DNA of 64,000 bases from assembly GCF_018343525.1 (NCBI RefSeq), contig NZ_JAGYPH010000002.1, positions 992,001 through 1,056,000 on the forward strand, read 5' to 3'. The stretch is from Lederbergia citrea (lineage in GTDB: Bacteria; Bacillota; Bacilli; Bacillales; Bacillaceae_C). The notes below the pieces were generated by a model that had not been told where the DNA came from, searched no databases, and worked only from the letters and a program-made list of their open reading frames with translations. How positions within the stretch are numbered: the stretch's first letter is position 1; each line of letters opens with the position of its first letter. Both the position numbers and the translations under genes were made by a program. Shown in pieces: positions 17,312 to 25,927 of this stretch.

Positions 17312-17866
17312 GTGCGATTGAAAGAAAAACTTGACGAAGAATTAATGGCGCTAGTAAATAAAAAGCATCGTCCTGCCTTGGAAGAAATTTATGACAGATA
17401 TATTAAGTTGATTTATAGTTTTATATATAAATTTACAAATGGAAATGAAGAAAAAGCGAAAGAAATTGTTCAATTAGTATTTTTAAAACTTTGGACGACA
17501 AAAAGCAGCTATAGCTCTGAAAAAGGAAGCTTCATTAATTGGCTATTAACTGTTACACGAAATGTATGCGTAGACTATATTCGTAAAGATAGTGTTCACG
17601 TACAGAATAATAAACAAATTGATGCGCCAATTGATATCGCGGATCCGAAAAATGAAATCGAAGATAGCCTTATCTTTAGTGAAATTACTACTGCAAAAAA
17701 TCAGTTAAGTAAACCGCAAAAAAGATTAATTGATTTATTATATTGGAAGGGCTATTCGCTCTCAGAAATTGCCAAAATGGAAAATGAACCGCTCGGAACG
17801 ATTAAAAGCAGGCTTCATCAATCTCTTAAAAAGTTAAAGAAGTATTTGGAAGTAGGTGATTTGTAA
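17312..17866 (+). CDS. ECF RNA polymerase sigma factor
   Basis: This is a 184-residue sigma-70 family protein with region 2 (ALEEIYDRYIKLIYSFIYKF to FINWLLTVTRNVCVDYIRK) and region 4 (LLYWKGYSLSEIAKMENEPL, then GTIKSRLHQSLKKLKKYL). GTG at 17312 lies 5 bp after GAGGAG; GTG at 17306 overlaps that site and TTG at 17318 is a weaker alternative. The stop directly abuts the anti-sigma ATG, so the two are translationally coupled. It should drive the upstream envelope genes and its own operon. Confidence 0.9.
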   Translation: MRLKEKLDEELMALVNKKHRPALEEIYDRYIKLIYSFIYKFTNGNEEKAKEIVQLVFLKLWTTKSSYSSEKGSFINWLLTVTRNVCVDYIRKDSVHVQNNKQIDAPIDIADPKNEIEDSLIFSEITTAKNQLSKPQKRLIDLLYWKGYSLSEIAKMENEPLGTIKSRLHQSLKKLKKYLEVGDL

Positions 17867-18556
17867 ATGGACAAGGAATGTAATAACCTACTTTCATTTA
17901 TTGCGGACGAGTTGAGTTTGGAAGGGAAAAAGACATTCGCGGAGCATTTGAAACATTGCCGTGAATGTACCAGGGAGTATGAGCAAATGACAGAAGCCTG
18001 GGATTCATTAAAATGGGATTTTGCAGAGGTTGAACCTCCTGAATTATTAAAAACGGAGGTAATGAATTTTATTTTCGAGAAAGAAAAAAAGAGCCGTAAA
18101 GCAAAGCTTAGGGATTGGATTGGAAATTTCAGAAGGCAGTTTACACCAGTAACGATTGTAATTGCAGCATTATCTTTCATCCTATTATTTTCCAATGTTC
18201 AATTGAAAAATGAACTTGATCTGCCGATTGAGGTTTCTTCCACACTATTTTTAAAGTCTGCTGATGAAACGACAGCAAGTGGACAGGCGTTCATCTTACA
18301 ACAAGGTGAGGCAAGACGCTTAGTCGTTCAGCTGAGTAATTTGCCACCGTTACAAGGCTCTGAAGTTTATCAAGTATGGCTGTTACATGACGGAGAACGG
18401 GCAAACGCAGGGATTTTCAAACCAAATGAAACCGGTGAAGGAGTGTTGACATTTAATCTTGCGCAAAATGATCAATTTGACCAAATCGGCATCACGAAAG
18501 AACCAGATGAATTCAGTACCCAACCAAGAGGGAAAAAGATAGTGGGATCATCTTAA
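17867..18556 (+). CDS. anti-sigma factor with zinc-binding N-terminus and RskA-like C-terminus
   Basis: This is a 229-residue protein. The cytoplasmic N-terminal domain has the ZAS pattern HLKHCRECTREY (H-x3-C-x2-C), one transmembrane helix (about 104-122, TIVIAALSFILLF) and an extracellular RskA-type domain (LPPLQGSEVYQVWLLHDGER and GVLTFNL). It follows the sigma gene with no gap and is expected to hold it at the membrane until regulated proteolysis. The protein ends soon after the STQPRG segment, as is usual for this family. Confidence 0.9.
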   Translation: MDKECNNLLSFIADELSLEGKKTFAEHLKHCRECTREYEQMTEAWDSLKWDFAEVEPPELLKTEVMNFIFEKEKKSRKAKLRDWIGNFRRQFTPVTIVIAALSFILLFSNVQLKNELDLPIEVSSTLFLKSADETTASGQAFILQQGEARRLVVQLSNLPPLQGSEVYQVWLLHDGERANAGIFKPNETGEGVLTFNLAQNDQFDQIGITKEPDEFSTQPRGKKIVGSS

Positions 18557-18562
18557 TGAATG

Positions 18563-18592
18563 AAGACTTGTCCGGCATGGGCAAGTCTTTTT
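18563..18592 (+). terminator. intrinsic terminator after the anti-sigma gene
   Basis: AAGACTTGTCC pairs with GGGCAAGTCTT around GGCAT (one T-G pair) and is followed by TTT. It ends the sigma operon just before the repeat array. Confidence 0.85.
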
Positions 18593-18598
18593 ACATTT

Positions 18599-18895
18599 GG
18601 CGAGATTAACTGAAAATCGGCTGGATTGAGCACACGTTTGGCGGGATTAACTAGAAATCGGCGGGATTAAGTACACATTTGGCGGGATTATTTCTATTTG
18701 AGTCGAATATCCGGCATCCAGCAGGATTATATCCCATTCTTATCAAAAAAATAATCAAAATAAGTGCAAGTAATTGTTGATTTGACATTAATTCAGCAGA
18801 AGAGTCTCTTTTTTCGCTCATCAGCGGGAATAAGTATACATTTGGCGGGATTAACCCCTGGTTTGGCGGGATTATGATTCAAATCCGCGGCATTA
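18599..18895. repeat. array of about ten degenerate GGCGGGATTA units, 20-21 bp period
   Basis: Cores are seen at 18599, 18619, 18640, 18660, 18681, 18720, 18823, 18844, 18865 and 18887 (last ones degenerate). Exact GGCGGGATTA copies start at 18640, 18660, 18681, 18844 and 18865. The 20-21 bp step equals two helical turns, which puts the cores on one DNA face. Between 18730 and 18822 the array is interrupted by AT-rich unique sequence. The stretch between the anti-sigma and NERD genes holds no coding frame. Confidence 0.75.
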
Positions 18896-18968
18896 TTCTT
18901 AAGTGAGTCGAATTAGGTAAATTAAGAAGGAGTTTTGGTCTTGCATATCGAATGTAGAGTTTAAAATA

Positions 18969-19949
18969 ATGAAAAGAGTTGATGAATTGATTATTAAACA
19001 ACGAAAAATCCCAATAAAGATAAAAAAACTGGAAGCATTATTGAGGAGACTTCCGATGAGTCACTCCAAATGGAAAGAAGTCGTAGCAGAAGCTGCTAGA
19101 AGTTGGGCTGGATACAGAGGCGAGGAGTCTTTGGATTATTATTTGAGTTTTTTGCCTGATAAAGAGTACTTCATTTTCCACGATCTTAGGATTCCTTACA
19201 AAACCCATCACTTTCAAATGGATTTTTTAATCCAGACAAACTATTTCCTTCTAATCCTAGAAGTGAAAAACATTTCTGGCACGATAACATTTGATCCGGA
19301 CTTAAATCAAATGATTAGGACTTTAAATGGAATTGAGGAAGCTTTTCCTGATCCCGTTCAACAGGTTAAACATCAACAATTTCAATTATCAAGTTTGCTG
19401 CAACAAAAGAAATACAAGAACGTTCCGATTGAATCTCTAGTGGTAATGGCAAATCCTTATTCATTGTTAAAAATGCCTGCTAAGAGGCCCGATTATTTAC
19501 AAAAAGTAATTCGCAGCACACGTCTTCTTGAGAAGATACAATTCTTTCATAAAAAGCATAAAGACGAAAAATTGACGAGGTCTGAACTTCGTAAGATTTC
19601 TAAACTCCTTTTAATAAACGACACTCCGCACAATCCGAATATGCTTCAACGTTTCGAACTCTCCAAATCCGATATCCTCCCAGGCGTTTTCTGCGAAAAA
19701 TGTTCCACTATGACAATGAGTAGAAGTAAAGGATCATGGGTTTGCAACCGTTGTTCTTATTCTTACAAAAACGCTCACCTGAATGCTCTCGAGGATTACT
19801 CTTTCTTAATAAACTCCACAATCTCCAATTCTGAAACAAGAAAATTTTTACAGCTATCCTCCAGTTCAGTAGCACAAAAGTTATTAAAAACATCGAATTT
19901 CACACCAACTGGTACTACAAAAGATAGGAGGTATCATCTATACTGTTAA
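18969..19949 (+). CDS. NERD (nuclease-related) domain protein with C-terminal zinc ribbon
   Basis: This 326-residue cytoplasmic protein has a helical N-terminus with GYRGEESLDYYLSFLP. The NERD core has FQMDFLIQTNYFLLILEVKN, carrying the D...ExK triad of restriction-like nucleases (about residues 80-99), and DPVQQVKHQQFQL. A C-terminal ribbon follows with CEKC and CNRC, 13 residues apart (about 238-258). NERD proteins are predicted nucleases of unknown role, common in Bacillus. Single gene, with a long repeat-filled leader. Confidence 0.85.
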   Translation: MKRVDELIIKQRKIPIKIKKLEALLRRLPMSHSKWKEVVAEAARSWAGYRGEESLDYYLSFLPDKEYFIFHDLRIPYKTHHFQMDFLIQTNYFLLILEVKNISGTITFDPDLNQMIRTLNGIEEAFPDPVQQVKHQQFQLSSLLQQKKYKNVPIESLVVMANPYSLLKMPAKRPDYLQKVIRSTRLLEKIQFFHKKHKDEKLTRSELRKISKLLLINDTPHNPNMLQRFELSKSDILPGVFCEKCSTMTMSRSKGSWVCNRCSYSYKNAHLNALEDYSFLINSTISNSETRKFLQLSSSSVAQKLLKTSNFTPTGTTKDRRYHLYC

Positions 19950-19991
19950 ACAGGATGGAAATATGAACCAATGATTAGGACGTGATTACAG

Positions 19992-21719
19992 ATGAGGAGT
20001 ACAATGAAATATTTGAAACCGTATTCACTGCAAATCGGAATGGTCGTCATACTAACGCTTGCAGGCATTATGCTTGAGTTACTTTTGCCGACGTTGATGG
20101 CGAATGTTGTGGATGTGGGAATTATGAACGGGGATATGCCCTATATAGTAAAAACTGGCGGTTGGATGGTTATCAGTGCCATAGCTGCGGTCCTTCTTAC
20201 GGTGGCGGTCTCGTTTTTTGCATCGAAAGTGGCTTTAGGTTTTGGAAGAGATGTGAGGCGCAGTTTATTTGTTCACGTAGAAAATTTTTCCTTACAAACA
20301 TTCGATAAAATAGGGACAGCCTCTCTTATTACGAGAACAACGAATGATGTTAAACAAGTGCAAGATGTTCTGAATATGATGCTTAGAATGATGACACGTG
20401 CGCCATTAATGCTAGTCGGCGGCATCATTTTGGCGGTTTCAAGAGATCCAGGCCTGTCACTAATATTTCTTGGTGCACTCCCAATTTTAGCACTACTCAT
20501 TTTCCTTATTTCAAGAAAAGCAATCCCGCTTTTTGGCGCTTTGCAAAAAAAGACTGACCGATTGAATTTACTTGTCCGTGAAAATTTAACAGGCATTCGG
20601 GTAGTAAGGGCATTTAATCGGGTTGGATATGAAAAAGACCGCTTTAATATAGCAAATGAAGATTTCCGTGATACGGGCATAAAAGTGAATAAAATGATGG
20701 CTTTGCTTTTCCCCGTCATGATTATTGTTATGAACTTCACGAATATTGCCATTGTTTGGTTCGGAGCTGTAAGAATTGACCAAGGTTTGATGCAAGTCGG
20801 TAATTTAATGGCCTTTCTTCAGTACGCGATGATGATCTTATTCTCTTTAATTATGCTTTCAATGGGCTTTATTATGATTCCACGTGCGCAGGCATCTGTG
20901 AAAAGGATTAATGAAGTGCTGATGATGGAGCAGATCATAAAGGATCCGGAAAAAACGGAGAACGCAGTGGATAAGTATGGATTTGTCGAATTCCAAAACG
21001 TTACTTTTCGATATGAAGGTGCTGAAAAACCTGTTCTTACGAATATTTCTTTTCAGGCAAAGCCCGGTGAGACGACTGCAGTTATTGGCAGTACGGGTGC
21101 TGGAAAATCCACGCTGGTAAAGTTAATTCCACGTTTTTATGACGTAGAATCTGGAGCTGTTCTAATCGATGGAGTCGATGTCAGAACGATGTCCCAAAAA
21201 GCACTTAGAAACAAGATTGGTTATGTTCCACAAAAAGCTTCATTATTTAGTGGGACAATCGCTGAAAATATCCAATATGGAAAACAGACGGCAGGGGAAG
21301 ATGAGATTTTGAAAGCTCTTGAAACTGCCCAAGCTATTGATTTTGTTTCTGAAAAAGAAGACGGGCTGCAGTCGAATATCGATCAAGGAGGCGCAAATTT
21401 ATCTGGTGGCCAGAAGCAGAGGCTTGCTATTGCTCGTGCCCTCGTTAGAAAACCTGAAATCTATATTTTCGATGATAGTTTTTCAGCCCTTGATTATAAG
21501 ACGGATGCAAGATTAAGATCAGCATTAAAACAGGAAACAGGCAATTCAACCATTATTATCGTGGCGCAGCGTGTCAACACCGTTATCCATGCTGACCAAA
21601 TCATTGTTTTGAATGAAGGGACAATCGCAGGAGTTGGAACACACCGAGAATTATTGAGTGAAAATCGAATTTATCAGGAAATTGTTTCATCTCAAGCGAC
21701 AGAGGAGGAAGGCGCATGA
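19992..21719 (+). CDS. heterodimeric ABC exporter subunit with degenerate Walker B (YfiB-like)
   Basis: This 575-residue half transporter has six N-terminal helices (about 15-300) and a nucleotide-binding domain with Walker A GSTGAGKST, Q-loop, signature LSGGQ and Walker B IYIFDDS. The catalytic glutamate is replaced by aspartate, as in the non-hydrolysing half of heterodimeric exporters. Its intact signature would complete the active site of the partner encoded next, overlapping by 4 bp. The substrate is likely a drug or lipid (family knowledge). B. subtilis YfiBC is the closest pair I recall by subunit size. Confidence 0.9.
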   Translation: MRSTMKYLKPYSLQIGMVVILTLAGIMLELLLPTLMANVVDVGIMNGDMPYIVKTGGWMVISAIAAVLLTVAVSFFASKVALGFGRDVRRSLFVHVENFSLQTFDKIGTASLITRTTNDVKQVQDVLNMMLRMMTRAPLMLVGGIILAVSRDPGLSLIFLGALPILALLIFLISRKAIPLFGALQKKTDRLNLLVRENLTGIRVVRAFNRVGYEKDRFNIANEDFRDTGIKVNKMMALLFPVMIIVMNFTNIAIVWFGAVRIDQGLMQVGNLMAFLQYAMMILFSLIMLSMGFIMIPRAQASVKRINEVLMMEQIIKDPEKTENAVDKYGFVEFQNVTFRYEGAEKPVLTNISFQAKPGETTAVIGSTGAGKSTLVKLIPRFYDVESGAVLIDGVDVRTMSQKALRNKIGYVPQKASLFSGTIAENIQYGKQTAGEDEILKALETAQAIDFVSEKEDGLQSNIDQGGANLSGGQKQRLAIARALVRKPEIYIFDDSFSALDYKTDARLRSALKQETGNSTIIIVAQRVNTVIHADQIIVLNEGTIAGVGTHRELLSENRIYQEIVSSQATEEEGA

Positions 21720-23569
21720 GTAAACAAAATCATCAAAGAAATAGGCCTTCTGCAAGGCGTGGAGGCGGTATGGGTGGGGGTGGGCCCCATGGAATGCATG
21801 GTGAGAAACCAAAAGAGTTCAAAAAAACGCTCTGGAGGCTGCTTGGATACTTAAAGCCACGTAAATATCAATTGATATTCGTTGCCATAGCAGCCATTTT
21901 CTCTACTTTATTCAATGTGATTACACCAAAATTATTAGGAAATGCAACAACATCGATTTTTTCCAGTGTTACATCAGGGTCAAATATCGACTTTCAATTT
22001 TTAAGCAAGCTTCTGATGATGCTTATTGGTTTATACGTGATCTCATCACTGTTTGCCTATATACAACAATACATAATGGCAGGAGTATCACAAAAAACAA
22101 CTGCTGAAATTCGCAGTGCTGTAAACAATAAATTAACCCGTCTACCTTTACGATATTATGATCGGCACCCGCATGGCGACGTATTAAGCCGGGTTATCAA
22201 TGATATCGATAATATTAACAACTCTTTGCAGCAAGCATTATCACAGTTGATTACATCTGTCATTTCGATTATAGGGACGATCGTCATGATGCTGATTATC
22301 AGTCCACTATTGACGCTTGTTGTATTGATTACTTTCCCATTAAGTGCCTTTGCAATTAAATTTGTCGCTTCTTTTTCACAAAAGCATTTTATTAATCAGC
22401 AGAGGGAATTGGGTGAAGTTAACGGCCATATTGAAGAAATGTTTTCCGGTCATCAAGTCATTAAAGCATTTGGACAGGAAGATGAAGCGATTGAAAAATT
22501 TGATGCCATCAATGACCGTCTTTATTATTCAGGTTGGAAAGCTCAATTTATTTCGGGAATCATGATGCCTTTGATGACATTTGTTGGTAACTTAGGCTTT
22601 GTATTTGTAAGTATCGGTGGCGGTATTCTCGTACTAAATGGCACAATTCGAATTGGTGATGTTCAGGCGTTCATTCAATATTCACAGCAACTTACTCATC
22701 CAATGGCTCAAGCGGCTGGAATTGCCAACATGATTCAAACAGCACTAGCTTCAGCAGAACGAGTTTTTGCATTGCTCGATGAAGAGGAAGAAATGCACGA
22801 AACACCAGCATCATTAGATGCGAAGCAGCTACAAGGTGGAATCACTTTTGAGCATGTCCGCTTCGGCTATAAACAAGGTGAGCCCGTGATCAAAGACTTA
22901 AATCTCGAAGTAAGCCCCGGGCAAACGATTGCCATTGTTGGTCCGACTGGGGCAGGAAAAACAACGATCATCAATTTGCTAATGAGGTTTTACGAGCTGG
23001 ATGGCGGGAAGATTTTTATCGACGGAACAGATCTTACTGATTTATCCCGTGAACAGGTGCGATCGCTGTTTGCCATGGTACTTCAGGACACATGGCTCTT
23101 CAACGGCACTATCCGTGACAATATCGCATACGGTCGAGAAGGTGCAAGTGAAGAGGAGATTATTAAGGCAGCGAAAAGCGCTTTTGCCGATGACTTTATA
23201 CGCACATTGCCCGACGGCTATGACACGATTTTAGGTGAAGATGCATCCAATATTTCGCAAGGACAGCGCCAATTGATGACGATTGCTAGAGCGATATTAG
23301 CTGATCCTAAAATTTTAATTTTGGACGAAGCAACGAGCAGCGTTGATACCCGGACAGAAATGAAAATTCAGCGTGCGATGAAAGTACTGATGGCAGGGCG
23401 TACAAGCTTTGTGATTGCACATAGGCTATCGACTATTCGGGATGCGGATGCGATTTTAGTCATGAATGACGGTGATATTATAGAAAAAGGTACACACGAG
23501 GAACTGATTAGGAAAAATGGATTTTATGCCGACTTGTATCAAAGTCAATTTTCGGCAAATGTTGGATAA
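21716..23569 (+). CDS. heterodimeric ABC exporter subunit with catalytic Walker B (YfiC-like)
   Basis: This 617-residue half transporter has a Gly/His-rich N-terminal tail (RRGGGMGGGGPHGMHGE), six helices and a nucleotide-binding domain with Walker A GPTGAGKTT, a variant signature ISQGQ and a canonical Walker B ILILDEATS. The pattern mirrors the partner: intact glutamate here, intact LSGGQ there. The pair should thus form one consensus and one degenerate ATP site. It is translationally coupled to the upstream gene by an ATGA overlap. Confidence 0.92.
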   Translation: MSKQNHQRNRPSARRGGGMGGGGPHGMHGEKPKEFKKTLWRLLGYLKPRKYQLIFVAIAAIFSTLFNVITPKLLGNATTSIFSSVTSGSNIDFQFLSKLLMMLIGLYVISSLFAYIQQYIMAGVSQKTTAEIRSAVNNKLTRLPLRYYDRHPHGDVLSRVINDIDNINNSLQQALSQLITSVISIIGTIVMMLIISPLLTLVVLITFPLSAFAIKFVASFSQKHFINQQRELGEVNGHIEEMFSGHQVIKAFGQEDEAIEKFDAINDRLYYSGWKAQFISGIMMPLMTFVGNLGFVFVSIGGGILVLNGTIRIGDVQAFIQYSQQLTHPMAQAAGIANMIQTALASAERVFALLDEEEEMHETPASLDAKQLQGGITFEHVRFGYKQGEPVIKDLNLEVSPGQTIAIVGPTGAGKTTIINLLMRFYELDGGKIFIDGTDLTDLSREQVRSLFAMVLQDTWLFNGTIRDNIAYGREGASEEEIIKAAKSAFADDFIRTLPDGYDTILGEDASNISQGQRQLMTIARAILADPKILILDEATSSVDTRTEMKIQRAMKVLMAGRTSFVIAHRLSTIRDADAILVMNDGDIIEKGTHEELIRKNGFYADLYQSQFSANVG

Positions 23570-23637
23570 CGATTAAAAGCTGTTTATTCGGTTTAACATA
23601 GGGAACGATATTTGTATAAAAGTTAGGGGAGGTTCAC

Positions 23638-23865
23638 ATGGAAGATTTTATAGTGACGAGGGAAGTATTTGAACATTTGCCCCATGGTAAAATTCATTTT
23701 GAGCTGACGATTGAAGGAAAAGATTATGAAGGTCAATATCATTACGCTAATGGCAAGATAACTTGGTTCAATCCACAGCCAAAATCCGAAGATCATGATG
23801 CGTCAATAGACGCAGTTGAAAAAAAGATCAAAAAAATTATGATTAAACAAGATTATCCTCATTAA
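23638..23865 (+). CDS. small conserved hypothetical protein (possibly DUF5342/YheE-like)
   Basis: This 75-residue protein begins MEDFIVTREVFEHLPHGKIH. The beta-rich segment HFELTIEGKDYEGQYHYANG followed by KITWFNPQP recalls the YheE/DUF5342 pattern, a weak match by eye. TTAGGGGAGG precedes the ATG, and a strong terminator follows the stop. It lies 68 bp after the exporter. Function unknown. Confidence 0.7.
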   Translation: MEDFIVTREVFEHLPHGKIHFELTIEGKDYEGQYHYANGKITWFNPQPKSEDHDASIDAVEKKIKKIMIKQDYPH

Positions 23866-23869
23866 TATT

Positions 23870-23903
23870 AAAGGGACAGGGTCATTTGAACCTGTCCCTT
23901 TTC
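23870..23903 (+). terminator. terminator hairpin of the GGGACAGG...CCTGTCCC repeat type, copy 1
   Basis: AAAGGGACAGG pairs with CCTGTCCCTTT around GTCATTTGAA. The same hairpin sequence recurs at 43064-43098, so this is a repeated terminator module. Confidence 0.88.
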
Positions 23904-23933
23904 TATGTGGGTTGTAAAGTATAATCTACCATC

Positions 23934-24008
23934 TCTAGCTCCAGCGCCTAGCCCTCGAGTCCTTCACTTTGCCGTTCTTCCATCCCAAGGCGTTTGTGCT
24001 TTTCTATA
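23934..24008. repeat. dispersed Bacillus intergenic repeat, copy 2
   Basis: It begins CTAGCTCCAGCGCCTAGCCC and ends GGCGTTTGTGCTTTTCTA. The terminal CTA supplies the stop codon (TAG) of the urea transporter gene on the minus strand. Related copies lie at 8042, 38588 and 44831. Confidence 0.65.
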
Positions 24009-24945
24009 GATCAGGCAGCATTCGCCTTGCACTAATGAATAACCATGAACAAAGAACGAAAGGCATTGAGAGTGTCGGCAGTCCAAACGGCAATAGCCAT
24101 GTATCAATACTAGCTGTAACAGGAACGGTAATAACTGCGGCAAGCAATCCAGCAAAAGGAATAGTTCGCTTATGTGGACTATATGTGAATCCAACAGCAA
24201 TCACGGTTAGGATGGCATTATAACTATATAAACCCATATTAACCAATTTAATGTCAGCTCCAAGGCTATATGCAATTAGCCAAGCAGTCCCTGTTCCTAA
24301 AACTGTAAAGAGACCATATCTCCATCCCGCCCAAAATATCCCCGCTAAAATAAACACACCCGACCAAAAATAATCAAATAAGAACACTTCACTAATCCCT
24401 TTAAACAAGCCTTCAAACACTTCTGGCTGACCTTCAATCTCGAAATGCCAACTAGATAGGGATTGTGGAGATAAGTCAGGACTCAAATTGAAAGCTTTCA
24501 GACGGTAAGAAGATAGCAGTAAAAACCATGTAATCATAATAAAAGGAAAAGTAAGGACAGGTAAATTAAACGCCTTTCCTATTTCAATCAAACCAGCTGT
24601 AAGAATTGCTGCAGCTACGGCTCCTGTTATGGCGAGAAGCCAGCGAAGGTCGCCTTGCATAAATACCAATACGGCTACGCCGGTTAAAACAGAATTAAAG
24701 CCAAATATCCCTTTCCTCACCAAGATTTCATCGGCTCCTCCATAATAACCGATTAGTGTTCCAAGTAATGAAGATGCAAAGGCTATTAATGCTAGCTCTG
24801 GAGAATAAATCGCAATCCCAAATAAAATAATCATTCCGGAAACAGCATTTTCGATAAAGAGTACTTGGGAGATGCCTTTTAAGGCAGTGATTATAAATGA
24901 GGAATAATAATTACGTCCTAAAAAGGTTTCTAACGCATTCTGCAA
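24004..24945 (-). CDS. urea transporter (UT/Yut family)
   Basis: This integral membrane protein of about 313 residues has two internally similar halves, as in the bacterial UT channel family (LFIENAVSGMIILFGIAIYS and VFLFDYFWSGVFILAGIFWA mark equivalent positions). LYSYNAILTVIAVG and GFNSVLTGVAVLVF are the paired N-x-x-L-T motifs lining the urea pore. A TTG at 24945 is favoured because AAGGAG ends 9 bp before it; an ATG at 24954 touches that site. It is divergent from the urease operon and should supply its substrate. Confidence 0.88.
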   Translation of the reverse strand: MQNALETFLGRNYYSSFIITALKGISQVLFIENAVSGMIILFGIAIYSPELALIAFASSLLGTLIGYYGGADEILVRKGIFGFNSVLTGVAVLVFMQGDLRWLLAITGAVAAAILTAGLIEIGKAFNLPVLTFPFIMITWFLLLSSYRLKAFNLSPDLSPQSLSSWHFEIEGQPEVFEGLFKGISEVFLFDYFWSGVFILAGIFWAGWRYGLFTVLGTGTAWLIAYSLGADIKLVNMGLYSYNAILTVIAVGFTYSPHKRTIPFAGLLAAVITVPVTASIDTWLLPFGLPTLSMPFVLCSWLFISARRMLPDL

Positions 24946-24960
24946 ACAAAACATCTCCTT

Positions 24961-25285
24961 ATTTTTTCACTATCAACTCGATTTATAATTAATGTACCCC
25001 ATTATCACATCAAAATATCATAAAGTCACTATTGACTTTTACTACCCGACGTGTACCAAAGATGCGTTAACATTGACAGAACGTGATTGAGCATTTAAAA
25101 CTAGTAGTAGAAGACCTTTTGTTATCTTCTAATTTCATGTCTTTTCGCCAAGAATAATGCAGGGACCGCATATTTTTTAGTTGTTTAATTCCTTTGAAAA
25201 TGGGAACACTTCTAAAGGTGCGCTTCGTGTATATTTTTAATTGGTTGAAATGACAAAAAATGGATAAAAGTTAGGAGGAACCAGT
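24961..25285. other. divergent control region between urea transporter and ureA
   Basis: No gene is seen. A TTGACA at 25073-25078 with an AT-rich -10 zone (TTAAAA near 25095) is a possible ureA promoter. I looked for TnrA/GlnR boxes (TGTNA-N7-TNACA) and CodY boxes and saw none that were convincing. TTAGGAGGA precedes ureA. Confidence 0.4.
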
Positions 25286-25588
25286 ATGCATTTATTGCCA
25301 CGCGAACAGGAAAAACTGATGATCGTCGTAGCAGCGGATTTGGCAAGGCGCCGGAAGGAAAGAGGGCTTAAGCTCAATCATCCGGAATCAGTCGCCCTTA
25401 TTACATACGAACTCTTGGAAGGTGCAAGAGACGGGAAATCAGTTGCAGAACTGATGGAATATGGAGGAACGATTTTATCTGTAGATGATGTGATGGAAGG
25501 CGTAGCAGATATGATTGATGATATTCAAGTAGAGGCAACATTCCCGGATGGGGTCAAACTCGTAACGGTTCATAATCCGATTAGATGA
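25286..25588 (+). CDS. ureA: urease subunit gamma
   Basis: This 100-residue structural subunit of the nickel urease, which hydrolyses urea to ammonia and carbamate in the cytoplasm, begins [20 protein letters not shown]. It has the conserved [21 protein letters not shown] and [17 protein letters not shown] segments. First gene of ureABCEFGD, with TTAGGAGGA before the ATG. Full length for the family. Confidence 0.97.
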   Translation: MHLLPREQEKLMIVVAADLARRRKERGLKLNHPESVALITYELLEGARDGKSVAELMEYGGTILSVDDVMEGVADMIDDIQVEATFPDGVKLVTVHNPIR

Positions 25589-25606
25589 TGGGAGGTATAT
25601 TGTACG

Positions 25607-25927
25607 ATGAAACCTGGTGAGTATGTTTTGATGGATGAAGATATTATTTGTAATGAAGGAAAAGATGTAAAGAAGATATCAGTCATCAATAAAGGAGATC
25701 GTCCTGTTCAGGTCGGGTCTCATTTCCACTTTTATGAAGTAAATGAGGCTCTTGATTTTACCCGTGAGGATGCTTTCGGATTTCGCTTAAATGTTCCTGC
25801 AGGTTCAGCCGTCCGGTTCGAACCGGGTGACCCAAAGGAAGTTGAACTAGTGGCACTTGGCGGGGAGCGTAAAGTATACGGACTAAACGAAAAGACAGAA
25901 GGATCAGTTGATCGGAGGAATAAATAA
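25607..25927 (+). CDS. ureB: urease subunit beta
   Basis: This 106-residue beta subunit begins [18 protein letters not shown]. It has the family motifs [11 protein letters not shown] and [25 protein letters not shown] stands 11 bp before the ATG at 25607. Its TAA overlaps the ureC ATG by one base (TAATG). It builds the trimeric urease core with UreA and UreC. Confidence 0.97.
   Translation: MKPGEYVLMDEDIICNEGKDVKKISVINKGDRPVQVGSHFHFYEVNEALDFTREDAFGFRLNVPAGSAVRFEPGDPKEVELVALGGERKVYGLNEKTEGSVDRRNK

Noticed and set aside
18599..18895. CRISPR array
   Set aside because: Repeat cores are only 10 bp with 10-11 bp between them, degenerate, and no cas genes are present.
20273..20752. 159-residue frame antisense to the exporter
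   Set aside because: Shadow of the transmembrane region; no start signals.
24961..25285. riboswitch or TnrA/GlnR site before ureA
   Set aside because: No conserved aptamer core or properly spaced TGTNA/TNACA half sites could be found by eye.
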